Shown here in pieces: positions 43,704-52,798 of a stretch of DNA of 64,000 nt. The position numbers were made by a program, and so were the translations under genes. The notes under the pieces were generated by a model. It had not been told where the DNA came from. It searched no databases and was given only the letters and a program-made list of their open reading frames with translations. Numbering within the stretch: position 1 is the first letter of the stretch; every line of letters begins with the position of its first letter. Origin of the DNA: Malaciobacter molluscorum LMG 25693 (GTDB lineage Bacteria > Campylobacterota > Campylobacteria > Campylobacterales > Arcobacteraceae); assembly GCF_003544935.1 (NCBI RefSeq), contig NZ_CP032098.1:868001-932000 (forward strand), read 5' to 3'.

Positions 43704-45617
43704 ATGGCAAAACATCAATTTCAGACAGAAGTAGGTCAATTATTACATTTAATGACTCATTCTTTATACTCAAATAAAGAGATTTTTATAAGAGAACTTG
43801 TATCAAATGCAAGTGATGCAATAGATAAATTAAACTATTTAAAATTAACAGATGACAATATGAAATCAAAACTTCCAGAAAATTGGAAAGGTGAAATTAA
43901 TATTGCATTTGATGAAGAAGATAAGTCAATTACAATTGTTGATAACGGTATTGGTATGAATGATGAAGACTTAATTGCTTCAATTGGTACAATTGCAAAA
44001 TCAGGTACAAAATCATTTGTAGAAGCATTAACAGGTGATGCAAAAAAAGATAGTAATCTTATTGGGCAATTTGGGGTAGGTTTTTATTCTGTATTTATGG
44101 TAGCATCAAATGTAGATGTTATTTCAAAAAAAGCAGGTGAAGATCAAGCTTATAAATGGTCAAGTACAGGAACTGGTGAATTTGAAATTATACCAGTAAC
44201 TAAAGAATCAAATGGTACTGTTATTTATATTAAACTAAAAGATGAAGAAGCAAGTGAATTTGCTTCAAAATTTAGAATTCAAAATATTATTGAAAAATAT
44301 TCAAATCATATCGCTTATCCAATTTTCTTAAACTATCAAGAAGAAGTTGAAGAAGAGTTAAGTGAAGAAGATAAAAAAGCTGGTAAAGAAGCTAAAAAAA
44401 CTAAAGAAAAAAGACATGAGCAAATAAATGCAGCAACTGCACTATGGACTCAACCAAAAGCAAAATTAAAACAAGAAGATTATAATGAGTTTTATAAATC
44501 TATTTCTCATGATTCTCAAGATCCAATGGCTACTATTCATACAAGAGCAGAGGGTGTAAACGAATATACAACACTATTTTATATTCCAAAAACTGCACCA
44601 ATGGATATGTATAGAGCTGATTATCAACCAGGTGTTAAACTATATGTTAAAAGAGTGTTTATTACAGATGATGAAAAAGAATTATTACCAACTTACTTAA
44701 GATTTGTAAGAGGTATTATTGATTCTGAAGATTTACCACTAAATGTAAGTAGAGAAATCTTACAAGAAAATAGAATTTTAGCTAATATCAAACAAGGTTC
44801 AGTTAAAAAAATATTAAGTGAAATCAAAAAACTAGCTAAAGATGAAGAAAAATATAAAGAGTTTATTGCTCAATATAATAGACCTTTAAAAGAGGGTGCT
44901 TACCAAGACTTTACAAATAAAGAAACAATCTTAGATTTAATTAGATATAAATCTACAAAAACAAAAGATGGTGAGATGACTTCACTTGCAGCTTATAAAG
45001 ATGCAGCAGATAGTGAACAAAAAGCAATCTATTATATTGTAGGTGAAAATGAAAAAGTTCTTAGAAACTCTCCATTATTAGAAAGTTATAAGAAAAATGA
45101 TATTGAAGTTCTTATTTTAGATGATAAAGAAATAGATGAAATTATTACTCCAACTCTTGGTGCATATAAAGAGTGGGAATTTAAAGATATTACTTCTGTT
45201 GAGCCTCCAAAAGTAGAACAATCTGAAGAAGAGAAAAAAGAAGTAGAAGAAAAATTTCAAGATATAACTAAAAAAATCAAAGATATTTTAGGTGAGTCTG
45301 TAAAAGAAGTAAAAGTTACAAATAGACTTTCTGATTCTCCATCTTGTGTAGTTAAAGATGCAGGTGATGCACAAATGGCTCAAATGATGCAAATGATGAG
45401 AGCAATGGGACAAGAAATGCCGCAATCAGCACCAATCTTAGAAATTAACCCAGACCATGAAATAGTTAAAAAATTAAATGGTTGTCCAGATGATAAAATG
45501 ATAGAAGATGTATCATGGGTATTACTAGACCAAGCTAAATTAAGTGAAGGTATGGATATTACTGATGCAGTAGCATTTGCACAGAGATTATCAAGAATCA
45601 CTGCAAAAGCACTATAA
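43704..45617 (+). CDS. htpG: Chaperone HtpG (Hsp90)
   Basis: 637 residues from ATG 43704, which has AGGAG upstream; the longer frame from 43617 begins inside the CIRCE operator. ATP-binding motifs of GHKL type: ELVSNASDAIDK, DNGIGMNDEDL, GQFGVGFYS. Middle domain with LPLNVSREILQENRIL. Folding chaperone in the cytoplasm. Expression should be under HrcA through the CIRCE element. Residue MAQMMQMMRAMGQEM near the C-terminus is the Met-rich exposed region. Confidence 0.97.
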   Translation: MAKHQFQTEVGQLLHLMTHSLYSNKEIFIRELVSNASDAIDKLNYLKLTDDNMKSKLPENWKGEINIAFDEEDKSITIVDNGIGMNDEDLIASIGTIAKSGTKSFVEALTGDAKKDSNLIGQFGVGFYSVFMVASNVDVISKKAGEDQAYKWSSTGTGEFEIIPVTKESNGTVIYIKLKDEEASEFASKFRIQNIIEKYSNHIAYPIFLNYQEEVEEELSEEDKKAGKEAKKTKEKRHEQINAATALWTQPKAKLKQEDYNEFYKSISHDSQDPMATIHTRAEGVNEYTTLFYIPKTAPMDMYRADYQPGVKLYVKRVFITDDEKELLPTYLRFVRGIIDSEDLPLNVSREILQENRILANIKQGSVKKILSEIKKLAKDEEKYKEFIAQYNRPLKEGAYQDFTNKETILDLIRYKSTKTKDGEMTSLAAYKDAADSEQKAIYYIVGENEKVLRNSPLLESYKKNDIEVLILDDKEIDEIITPTLGAYKEWEFKDITSVEPPKVEQSEEEKKEVEEKFQDITKKIKDILGESVKEVKVTNRLSDSPSCVVKDAGDAQMAQMMQMMRAMGQEMPQSAPILEINPDHEIVKKLNGCPDDKMIEDVSWVLLDQAKLSEGMDITDAVAFAQRLSRITAKAL

Positions 45618-45619
45618 AA

Positions 45620-45745
45620 ATAAAAGAACTATTTGCACGCATCTTCTGCGTTGCAGATAGTTTTTCTCTCAGTCATTTACTACAGTAAACTCCTTTCGAC
45701 AAAAACTCTCCGCGCCTTAAATCTACATACAACTAGTTCTTTTAT
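45620..45745. repeat. 126-bp structured palindromic element after htpG
   Basis: Outer perfect 12-bp inverted repeat ATAAAAGAACTA (45620-45631)/TAGTTCTTTTAT (45734-45745). Inside are a hairpin 45629-45660 (CTATTTGCACGCA with TGCGTTGCAGATAG, one mismatch and a bulge), a stem AGTTTTT (45659-45665)/AAAAACT (45701-45707) and TTTAC/GTAAA (45676-45680/45685-45689). It is richer in G+C than its surroundings and has no open frame. It may be a MITE-like or REP-like repeat that also ends htpG transcription. Confidence 0.6.
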
Positions 45746-45791
45746 GATAGAAATTTGATATATTTAATTTTTTTTGTTTATTTTAATATGA

Positions 45792-45797
45792 TATAAT
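45792..45797 (+). promoter_or_regulatory. -10 box of the MntA/HepT operon
   Basis: TATAAT 21 bp before the MntA GTG start in an AT-rich stretch. Confidence 0.5.
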
Positions 45798-45817
45798 ACT
45801 TATAATAAGGATTGAAA

Positions 45818-46114
45818 GTGACTAAAGAATATATTATTAATTATCTTAAAGAACATAAAGATGAATTTTCACAAAAGTTTGGTATTACAAAACTTGGCTT
45901 ATTTGGTTCATATGCAAATAATAGTGCTACTTCAAGTAGTGATATTGATATTCTTATTGAACTTGAAAATAATTTGTCAGATATTTATGAAAAAAAATTA
46001 GACTTTAAGAATACTTTGGAAAATCATTTTAACTTAAGTGTTGATATTGCAAGAGAAAAATATTTAAGACCTTTAGTAAAAAAAGAGATTTTAAAAGAGG
46101 TTGAGTATGTCTAA
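45818..46114 (+). CDS. mntA: MntA-type nucleotidyltransferase antitoxin
   Basis: 98 residues from GTG 45818 (AAGG 7 nt upstream); a TTG at 45812 sits too close to the ribosome site. Minimal nucleotidyltransferase with GLFGSYANN and the metal-binding SDIDILIEL. MntA proteins neutralise HepT toxins by adding AMP to a tyrosine (type VII toxin-antitoxin). The gene overlaps the HepT gene by 8 bp. Catalytic residues look intact. Confidence 0.88.
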   Translation: MTKEYIINYLKEHKDEFSQKFGITKLGLFGSYANNSATSSSDIDILIELENNLSDIYEKKLDFKNTLENHFNLSVDIAREKYLRPLVKKEILKEVEYV

Positions 46115-46445
46115 AATAAAGTTATCTTTATTGTCTATTTTAGAGTCTATTGAAAAAATAGAAAATTATACTATGGATTTTTCAAATGCTGATGATTTTT
46201 ATCATGATGAAAAAAGTTTTGATGCGGCAATGATGCAATTTGTAGTTATTGGAGAAATGATTTCTAAACTTGATGAAAGTTTTAAACAAAAATATTCTCA
46301 TATTCCTTGGCAAAAAGTAAAAGATTTTCGTAATATTGTTGCACATAATTATTTTGGTATTGATGCTGATGAGATTTGGGATATTATAAAAAATAAGATT
46401 AGACCATTAAAAAGTGAAATCGAAAATTTGATTTCAACTTTTTAA
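46107..46445 (+). CDS. hepT: HepT-type HEPN toxin
   Basis: 112 residues from ATG 46107 (AAGAGG upstream; a TTG at 46101 is less likely). HEPN/DUF86 fold with the RNase motif RNIVAHNY (R-x4-H-x-Y), in which the tyrosine is the AMPylation target of MntA. It cleaves RNA when not modified. Partnered with the overlapping MntA gene. Confidence 0.88.
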   Translation: MSKIKLSLLSILESIEKIENYTMDFSNADDFYHDEKSFDAAMMQFVVIGEMISKLDESFKQKYSHIPWQKVKDFRNIVAHNYFGIDADEIWDIIKNKIRPLKSEIENLISTF

Positions 46446-46456
46446 TAATAAGAAAA

Positions 46457-46780
46457 TTACTCCTTTAAAGTATCTTCATCTTCTGATTCTACTACTTCTT
46501 TTTCTGGTCTTTTTTCTGCTCTTGCAAGGATTTCAAGATAAAATGTTTTGCATTTTGCTTGTGCTGCTTCATCTATTGATTTTGTGATTTCTGTGAAGTC
46601 TATTGTTTTTGGTTCTTCATCTTCTTTTGCAAATTTACAATCAAAAAACCAAAAGTCTTTATCTTCAGGAAGTTTTTTCCCTTTTTCTCTTTTTATGTAT
46701 TTTCTTACTTCGTGTTTTATACCTTCTACAACTCTATCTGGATGTTTGTTTTCTACTTGTATTTTAAATGTTTTTTTCAC
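46457..46780 (-). CDS. DUF6172-like small protein
   Basis: 107 residues starting MKKTFKIQVENKHPDRVVEGIKHEVRKYIKREKGKKLPEDKDFWFFDCKF..., highly charged, no membrane segment. It matches my memory of the DUF6172 family, of unknown function, found in marine Gammaproteobacteria and Campylobacterota. Convergent with the HepT gene. Confidence 0.7.
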   Translation of the reverse strand: MKKTFKIQVENKHPDRVVEGIKHEVRKYIKREKGKKLPEDKDFWFFDCKFAKEDEEPKTIDFTEITKSIDEAAQAKCKTFYLEILARAEKRPEKEVVESEDEDTLKE

Positions 46781-46892
46781 AAGTTTCCTTTATTTCTATT
46801 TTTGCAATTGTATCTAAGTTTTACTATATTTGTCTGTTTTTATACTCTTTTTTACAAATTATTTTTTTTAGGTTAGTTTTATTTTATATAGA

Positions 46893-46898
46893 TATAAT
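46893..46898 (+). promoter_or_regulatory. -10 box of the TSUP/LysR unit
   Basis: TATAAT 57 bp before the permease start. Confidence 0.4.
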
Positions 46899-46955
46899 CT
46901 TTAGTAATATCTTTTGGTATTACACATAATTATACGTAATATTAAGGATTCTCAT

Positions 46956-47699
46956 ATGGATAATTTTTTTATCATAGCATTATGCTTAACTCTGTTTTTT
47001 GCTTCAACTGTTCACGGAGCGATAGGTTTTGGCTTTGGGATGATTTCTACTCCTATTATTGCACTTTTTACAGATATGCAAACTACTATTTTATATATGC
47101 TTATTCCAACTATGGGTGCAAATATTTTAAGTATTTTAAGTGAAGGTAAGTTTTTAGAGGCTTTAAGAAAGTTCTGGTTTATCATAATTTTGATGGTATT
47201 AGGAAGTGCTTTAGGTACAGTTTTACTTCTTTATACAAACTCAGACCTTTTTAAATTACTGCTTGCAGCGATTATATTTTTGTATCTTCTTCAATCAGTT
47301 GTAAAAATAGAAGCAACTTTTGTATCAAAATATCCACGAAGTTCTACTTATGGTTTGGGTGTTTTTGGTGGAATGTTATCAGGACTTACAAATATTGTTG
47401 CACCTTTGATGATTATGTATACTTTAGAGATGAAATATACTAGAAAAGATACTGTTCAGTTATCTAATCTTTGTTTTTTATTTACAAAAATTGGTCAAAT
47501 AACAGTTTTTTTATTACATGGTAGTTTTACAGTAGAAGACTTTAATATTTCTATGGTAGGACTTGCAGCCACATTTATAGGTATGTTCTTAGGAATAAAA
47601 GTAAAAAAATTAATTGATTCAAAACTATATGTGAAGATATTAAAAGTTCTTCTTTTTATAATAGCTTTTATATTAGTTGTTCAAACTATAAGTTTTTAG
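46956..47699 (+). CDS. TSUP (TauE/SafE) family permease
   Basis: 247 residues from ATG 46956 (AAGGA 8 nt upstream). About eight membrane helices; TVHGAIGFGFGMISTPIIALF in the first half and LGVFGGMLSGLTNIVAPLMIMYTLE in the second are TSUP motifs. Substrate unknown, probably an organic anion. The LysR-type regulator gene starts 9 bp after its stop, the same transporter-regulator arrangement as the TSUP/AraC pair at 28240. Confidence 0.88.
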   Translation: MDNFFIIALCLTLFFASTVHGAIGFGFGMISTPIIALFTDMQTTILYMLIPTMGANILSILSEGKFLEALRKFWFIIILMVLGSALGTVLLLYTNSDLFKLLLAAIIFLYLLQSVVKIEATFVSKYPRSSTYGLGVFGGMLSGLTNIVAPLMIMYTLEMKYTRKDTVQLSNLCFLFTKIGQITVFLLHGSFTVEDFNISMVGLAATFIGMFLGIKVKKLIDSKLYVKILKVLLFIIAFILVVQTISF

Positions 47700-47708
47700 G
47701 ATACAAAT

Positions 47709-48527
47709 ATGGATTCAAATTTATTAAAAGTTTTTATTACAGTTGCAAATACAAAAAGTATTTCACTTGGTGCAAAAGAGTTGAACTTTACTCAATCAAA
47801 TGTAACTCTACGAATAAAACAACTTGAAAAGAGTTTGGGATATGAGCTTTTTTTTAGAACAAATAGAGGGGTTATATTAACACAAGAGGGAGAAAAACTC
47901 TATCCTTTTGCAATAGATATAGTAAAAAAAGTAGAAGAAGCCACTTTAAAAATGAGAAATATAAACTATCATGAGTTACTAAAAGTTGGCTCAACTCAAT
48001 CAAATACAACTATTAGATTGACAAACTTTCTAAAAAAATTGAATAAAGATTTTGAAGATATGAAATTAGAGTTTGTAGTTGATAGTAGTTTAAATCTAAT
48101 AGAGCAGCTTTTAGATTATAAACTTGATATTGCTTTTGTAAATGGAAATCCAAATCATAAAGATTTAAAAGTATTAAATACAATAAAAGAAGATATTGTA
48201 TTAGTTGAAGCAAAAGATAAAACACCTCAAAATACCATATTTGCTTATAAAAATGGCTGTTTAAATCGTATATTTTTAGAAAAATATCTATCTGAAAATA
48301 AAAAAAATAAATATAAAAAAGTAAATTTAGAAAATTATGAATTGATATTAGGTTGTGTTGAAGCAGGATATGGAGTTGCTTTATTTTCTAGACCCATAAT
48401 TGAGAAATTTGGATATATAAATAGACTTAAAATTACTAATATGGATTTTGAACTTGATACACATTTAGTATGTAGAAAAGATTTTCCTTTAATAATAGAA
48501 AATTATCTAAGAAAATTAAAGTTATAA
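47709..48527 (+). CDS. LysR-family transcriptional regulator
   Basis: 272 residues. N-terminal winged helix-turn-helix: LLKVFITVANTKSISLGAKELNFTQSNVTLRIKQLEKSLGYELFFRTNRGVILTQEG, a full LysR signature, then a shortened effector-binding domain (usual proteins have about 300 residues). It likely regulates the TSUP permease. It lies in the same orientation, not divergent as most LysR genes, so it may be autoregulated within the operon. Confidence 0.92.
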   Translation: MDSNLLKVFITVANTKSISLGAKELNFTQSNVTLRIKQLEKSLGYELFFRTNRGVILTQEGEKLYPFAIDIVKKVEEATLKMRNINYHELLKVGSTQSNTTIRLTNFLKKLNKDFEDMKLEFVVDSSLNLIEQLLDYKLDIAFVNGNPNHKDLKVLNTIKEDIVLVEAKDKTPQNTIFAYKNGCLNRIFLEKYLSENKKNKYKKVNLENYELILGCVEAGYGVALFSRPIIEKFGYINRLKITNMDFELDTHLVCRKDFPLIIENYLRKLKL

Positions 48528-48628
48528 ATTAGCAAAATAATCTATAAAAAACTATTTAAATTACCTAATATTAAGAGATTGTGTTATATCTTGTTTTTTG
48601 AAAATATATTATTATATTAGGAGTTAAA

Positions 48629-49585
48629 TTGAGTCAAATAGAATTTAAAAATGTTTATGATGAATTTAATATTAAATTCCAAAATAAAGAGTATGAAAAT
48701 GCTCTAGATTTAACTTATGAACTTTTACAAATTGCAGGTGATTCTCAACTAGAAGTTGCTTATGCACTTATGGCAAAAGCAAGAGTATTGACAGTATTAG
48801 ATAAAAAAGATCAAGTAATAAATACTTTTAATGAAATAATAGAGTCTTTTTATGATACTTCAGATGAAACAGTTTTATATATTCTTGCTTATGCTTTATA
48901 CAATAAAGCAATGATTTTAGCAAAACTAAAAAAATATGATGAAGAGTTAGAGTGTTATAATAAATTATTAGAAAAGTTTATTACTGATATTTCACCAAAG
49001 ATAGAGTTAATTTTAGTAAAAACATATCTAAATAAAGCAATTTGTACAAAAGAGATAGGAAAACTTGAAGATGTTGCAAATGTTTATGAAGAGTTTATTA
49101 GAAATTTTCATACTTCAACACAAGAAGAGGTTTTATATGATGTTTCAAGTGCGCTATTTAATCTATCTTCAACTTATCAAAAATTAGAACAAAATGAAAA
49201 AGCAATTGCTACTTATGATAGATTATTAAAGTTATTTAATGATACAGAAAATGAAAATATTTTAGAAGTTGTAGCAAAAGCATTTGTAAATAAAGCTTCA
49301 ATTTTAAGTAATGAAAATGAATATACTAAATCATTAGAAACATATGATGAGATTATTAATAGATTTGAAAAATATGAAAATTCTAAACTTTTAGCACAAG
49401 TTGCTCTTGCTTCTTACAATAAGATTCTTTTATTAGGTGAACTAGGAAGAGAAAAAGAGTTATCAAAAGTATGTGACAAGTTTATCGAACAATTTGCAAA
49501 TACAAAAGATAATATTATAAATGATATGGTTTTAACGGCTGAAGTTTTAAGAGATAAAGAGAAATATAATACAAACTCTTTTTAA
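48629..49585 (+). CDS. TPR-repeat protein
   Basis: 318 residues starting at TTG 48629 with TAGGAG upstream. Seven or so tetratricopeptide-like repeats of about 42-45 residues, each containing versions of ALYNKAMILAKLKKYDEELECYNKLLEKF or ALFNLSSTYQKLEQNEKAIATYDRLLKLF. A cytoplasmic protein-interaction scaffold; partner unknown. Ends at a bidirectional terminator. Confidence 0.85.
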   Translation: MSQIEFKNVYDEFNIKFQNKEYENALDLTYELLQIAGDSQLEVAYALMAKARVLTVLDKKDQVINTFNEIIESFYDTSDETVLYILAYALYNKAMILAKLKKYDEELECYNKLLEKFITDISPKIELILVKTYLNKAICTKEIGKLEDVANVYEEFIRNFHTSTQEEVLYDVSSALFNLSSTYQKLEQNEKAIATYDRLLKLFNDTENENILEVVAKAFVNKASILSNENEYTKSLETYDEIINRFEKYENSKLLAQVALASYNKILLLGELGREKELSKVCDKFIEQFANTKDNIINDMVLTAEVLRDKEKYNTNSF

Positions 49586-49596
49586 GAGTTTGTATT
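49568..49596. terminator. Bidirectional terminator
   Basis: 13-bp stem AATACAAACTCTT (49568-49580)/AAGAGTTTGTATT (49584-49596), followed by T-rich sequence, between the TPR gene and the efflux operon. Confidence 0.85.
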
Positions 49597-49600
49597 TTTA

Positions 49601-50476
49601 TTATTTATTAGTTTTTATTTCAATAGTACAAGTTATTCCGGCCCTTAATATATAATCTTTTGGTATTTCATCTATAGTTATTCTTACAGGAATTCTTTGA
49701 GCTAATCTAACCCATGTAAAAGATGGATTTACATTTGCAAGTAATCCTTTACCTATTTCATTATCCCTATCTGTAATACCATTTGCAATACTTTGAACAT
49801 GACCTTTTATTTTATAATCTGTTCCTAAAGGATTCATAATTGCAATATCTCCTACTTTTATTTTAGGAATTTTATGTTCTTCAAAATATCCATAAACCCA
49901 AAAACTATCTTTGTTTAAGATAGATAAATGACTTTGTCCTTTTTTTATAAAGTCACCTTTTTTAAGTAATAAATTATTAACCCAGCCATCTGTGGGTGCA
50001 TATACTGTACTTCTTTCTAAATCAATTTTTAATAAATCAAGTTTTGATTTTGCTTCATTTAGCATCTCTTTTGCCATAAGCAAATTATATTTTGCATCAT
50101 CTTTTATATCTTTAGGAACAATAGAATCATCACCTTTTATTCTTTTTTCATATTGTGCTTTGCTTTTTAGATAACTTGCTCTTTTTTCTTCTATTATTGA
50201 TTCTTGTCTTTTTATATTTGATTCAAATCTTTTTTTATCAATTTCATATAGTTTGTCATTTTTCTTAACAAATTGATTATCTTTAACATATACTTTAGTA
50301 ACAATACCAGAAACATCAGGAGCTACAAGTGTGATGTCAGCTCTTATTCTTCCATCTCTTGTCCAAGGTGAATCAACGTAGTTATGCCATAATGTCATCC
50401 CTAATATTATAGCTATGATAACTACTGTAAATGTTATAATATATCTTATAAGTTTTATTACTTTATTTTTTTGCAT
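49601..50476 (-). CDS. Membrane fusion protein of a FUSC efflux system (AaeA/EmrA-like)
   Basis: 291 residues: N-terminal membrane anchor (about 10-28), biotinyl-lipoyl-like halves (VAPDVSGIVTKVYVKDNQFVKKNDKLYEID and VYAPTDGWVNNLLLKKGDFIKKG) flanking a coiled-coil hairpin (about 78-140), then a beta-barrel domain. It bridges the FUSC pump and the outer-membrane channel. Last gene of the MarR-controlled efflux operon. Confidence 0.92.
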   Translation of the reverse strand: MQKNKVIKLIRYIITFTVVIIAIILGMTLWHNYVDSPWTRDGRIRADITLVAPDVSGIVTKVYVKDNQFVKKNDKLYEIDKKRFESNIKRQESIIEEKRASYLKSKAQYEKRIKGDDSIVPKDIKDDAKYNLLMAKEMLNEAKSKLDLLKIDLERSTVYAPTDGWVNNLLLKKGDFIKKGQSHLSILNKDSFWVYGYFEEHKIPKIKVGDIAIMNPLGTDYKIKGHVQSIANGITDRDNEIGKGLLANVNPSFTWVRLAQRIPVRITIDEIPKDYILRAGITCTIEIKTNK

Positions 50477-50489
50477 TTATGTTATGTCC

Positions 50490-50690
50490 TTATTTATAAA
50501 TTATTAGTGAAAAACCTGCGAATATACATGCAAATACTGCTGTTCTAAATAATCCTGGGTGCCATACAAATTCATATATATTTAAATCAGCAAAAACTTT
50601 ATTTAATAATATTTGAATTATGCCTGCAAATAAAAATATTAAAATCAATGCAGGTATTTGAATACCAAATATTGATATTATTTGATGCAT
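50490..50690 (-). CDS. DUF1656 small membrane protein (AaeX-like)
   Basis: 66 residues with two membrane helices. DUF1656 proteins such as AaeX are encoded between FUSC pumps and their fusion proteins, as here; their role is unclear. Its start overlaps the pump gene stop by one base. Confidence 0.88.
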   Translation of the reverse strand: MHQIISIFGIQIPALILIFLFAGIIQILLNKVFADLNIYEFVWHPGLFRTAVFACIFAGFSLIIYK

Positions 50691-52798
50691 TATATTTCTC
50701 CTTTTATTGGTAAAAATTCTCTATTTTTTATAATAGAGTAAATAATTGAAAAATTAAGATAAATATCTTTTAATAAAATTTGATCATTTGCTGAGTTTAA
50801 ATGTATATGTTCAAAATCTTCTATATGTAGTTTTATTTGTTTTAATTGTTCATCTTTATCTTTTAAGTTTTCATTATCAAAATATTTTCTAATTAAAGTA
50901 AGAATTTTATGTACTTGACTTGGCCTTTTATTTGTAAATAGAGTAGATATTCTTCTTATATTAATTATTGCTTTTCCTATTTCTAAAGTTGAAAGAACCC
51001 ATCTAAAAATCATACGATTTGATTTATTATCTAATCTTCCAACAGTAGAATATCTTTGAACTAAATCAAAACCTGTACTTTCAAGTTTTACTCTTTGTAG
51101 AGCAAGTTTATCTTTGATGGATTTTTCTAATTGAATATTTAATGCTTTTTTTACTCTTGATTCTATCCATGCTGTTGATGCAAAATCAATAAGAATATAA
51201 CTAAGTCCAGATATTAATAAACCTAATATTGTTGCTAAACTCATATCTGCAAAAGGTATAAAATGCATATTATAATGGCTATAAATTGCAGCAGTATTAA
51301 TAAATACTAATAATATTCCAAAGCCTATTGTATTTTTACCTGGAAGTATCATTAATAATGATATAAAAGCAAGAGCTGGTGATAAAAATATCCAAAATGA
51401 AAAAACATCATTTATGTACATTGGTATAATATAAAAATTATATATAGGTGTTATTATTAAAGCAAGTATTGTTCCTGTTAAAAAACCTTTTGTTGCTCCC
51501 ACTGGATTTGGTGCTGTACTTAAAAGTAAAGTATTAGCAACAGCTGGAATTACTGCAAATGGTGCATATTTCCATCCTGTAGCCATCCAAAAAACCATCA
51601 TGATTATGAAAGCAAATGCACCTCTAATTATCATTACTGAAATTAGTACATTATCTGTATATGTTGAGAATTTTAAGTTTTGTGAAAACTTTTCAAGTTT
51701 TTTTATGCTTTTATCATCTGATAAAAAGTTTAAATAAGTAGTGCAATATTCACTTAATTCTGAAATTATTCTTGTTATTAAATATATTGTACTTTTATAA
51801 TCATGCTCTAAATCGAAATTATTTTTAATTAAATTCTTATCTTCTTTTGCTTTTTTTATTATTTGTGTTTTTGTATTTTTCAAATCATAAATTAGTGTAT
51901 TTATATTTTTTGCTGTTTTAGGTTCATCTATATATTTATTTAAACATTTTTCTAGCATCTTATAAATTGATTTTATTGTATTTATATAAAAACTATTATC
52001 TTTATTGTTATTTATTATATTTTTTAATGAAAAGTAAGTTGTACTTATATGCATAAATTCAGAGTTTAATCTTTTGTAATAGAGTTTTTTTGTTTGTTTC
52101 ATACTTGTTTCAAAATTACTATTAACTCTTAATGCATCTGTACCTAAAATATCTTTATTGTAATTTATACTCTCTTTATCAAAATCAAATATATTCTCAC
52201 TACTTTTAAAAGTATTTAATAATAAATCAAATTTACCTTTTTCTACTTTATCAAGTGTTTTTCCTAATTTTTCTGGAAATAAGATTTCACTTATAAAACT
52301 TGCACATAATAATCCAATAACAACTTCTGATAATCTATCCATACTAAATATAAATATATCTTGAATTCTATCTGTAATAATTGGCATTGTAACGAGTGCT
52401 ATAGTATAACCTGATAATACAAATCCATATGTCATAAAATTTCTTGCCATAAATCCAATTGCTGCACAAAGTCCAACCCACAATGAAAAGAACAGAGTAA
52501 AAGATACTCTATCTTGGGCATATGCACCAACTAAAACAATAGCCATCATAGTACCTATAAATGTTCCTATAAGTCTATAAAAACTTTTTGAGTAAACAAG
52601 ACCACTAAATGGTTGCATTACAATAAATACTGTAAATACGGCAGTTTGTGGCATTGATAAATTAAAGTACATACAAATAGTAAGAGCAAGTAAAGATGCA
52701 ATTGTTGATTTTATTACATATTTTATAGCTGGCAAATCTTTGCTTAACCACTCATCAATGGCTGTTCTGAAAATATCACTATTTATTGCTAGCAACAT
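50690..52798 (-). CDS. FUSC-family aromatic-acid-type efflux pump (AaeB-like)
   Basis: 702 residues with two blocks of about five to six membrane helices (about 25-170 and 385-535) separated by cytoplasmic helical regions, the layout of the FUSC/AaeB family. Motifs: ATGWKYAPFAVIPAV and GFLTGTILALIITP. AaeB exports p-hydroxybenzoate and related aromatic acids; substrate here is not shown by sequence. Starts within the last 20 bp of the outer-membrane channel gene. Confidence 0.9.
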   Translation of the reverse strand: MLLAINSDIFRTAIDEWLSKDLPAIKYVIKSTIASLLALTICMYFNLSMPQTAVFTVFIVMQPFSGLVYSKSFYRLIGTFIGTMMAIVLVGAYAQDRVSFTLFFSLWVGLCAAIGFMARNFMTYGFVLSGYTIALVTMPIITDRIQDIFIFSMDRLSEVVIGLLCASFISEILFPEKLGKTLDKVEKGKFDLLLNTFKSSENIFDFDKESINYNKDILGTDALRVNSNFETSMKQTKKLYYKRLNSEFMHISTTYFSLKNIINNNKDNSFYINTIKSIYKMLEKCLNKYIDEPKTAKNINTLIYDLKNTKTQIIKKAKEDKNLIKNNFDLEHDYKSTIYLITRIISELSEYCTTYLNFLSDDKSIKKLEKFSQNLKFSTYTDNVLISVMIIRGAFAFIIMMVFWMATGWKYAPFAVIPAVANTLLLSTAPNPVGATKGFLTGTILALIITPIYNFYIIPMYINDVFSFWIFLSPALAFISLLMILPGKNTIGFGILLVFINTAAIYSHYNMHFIPFADMSLATILGLLISGLSYILIDFASTAWIESRVKKALNIQLEKSIKDKLALQRVKLESTGFDLVQRYSTVGRLDNKSNRMIFRWVLSTLEIGKAIINIRRISTLFTNKRPSQVHKILTLIRKYFDNENLKDKDEQLKQIKLHIEDFEHIHLNSANDQILLKDIYLNFSIIYSIIKNREFLPIKGEI

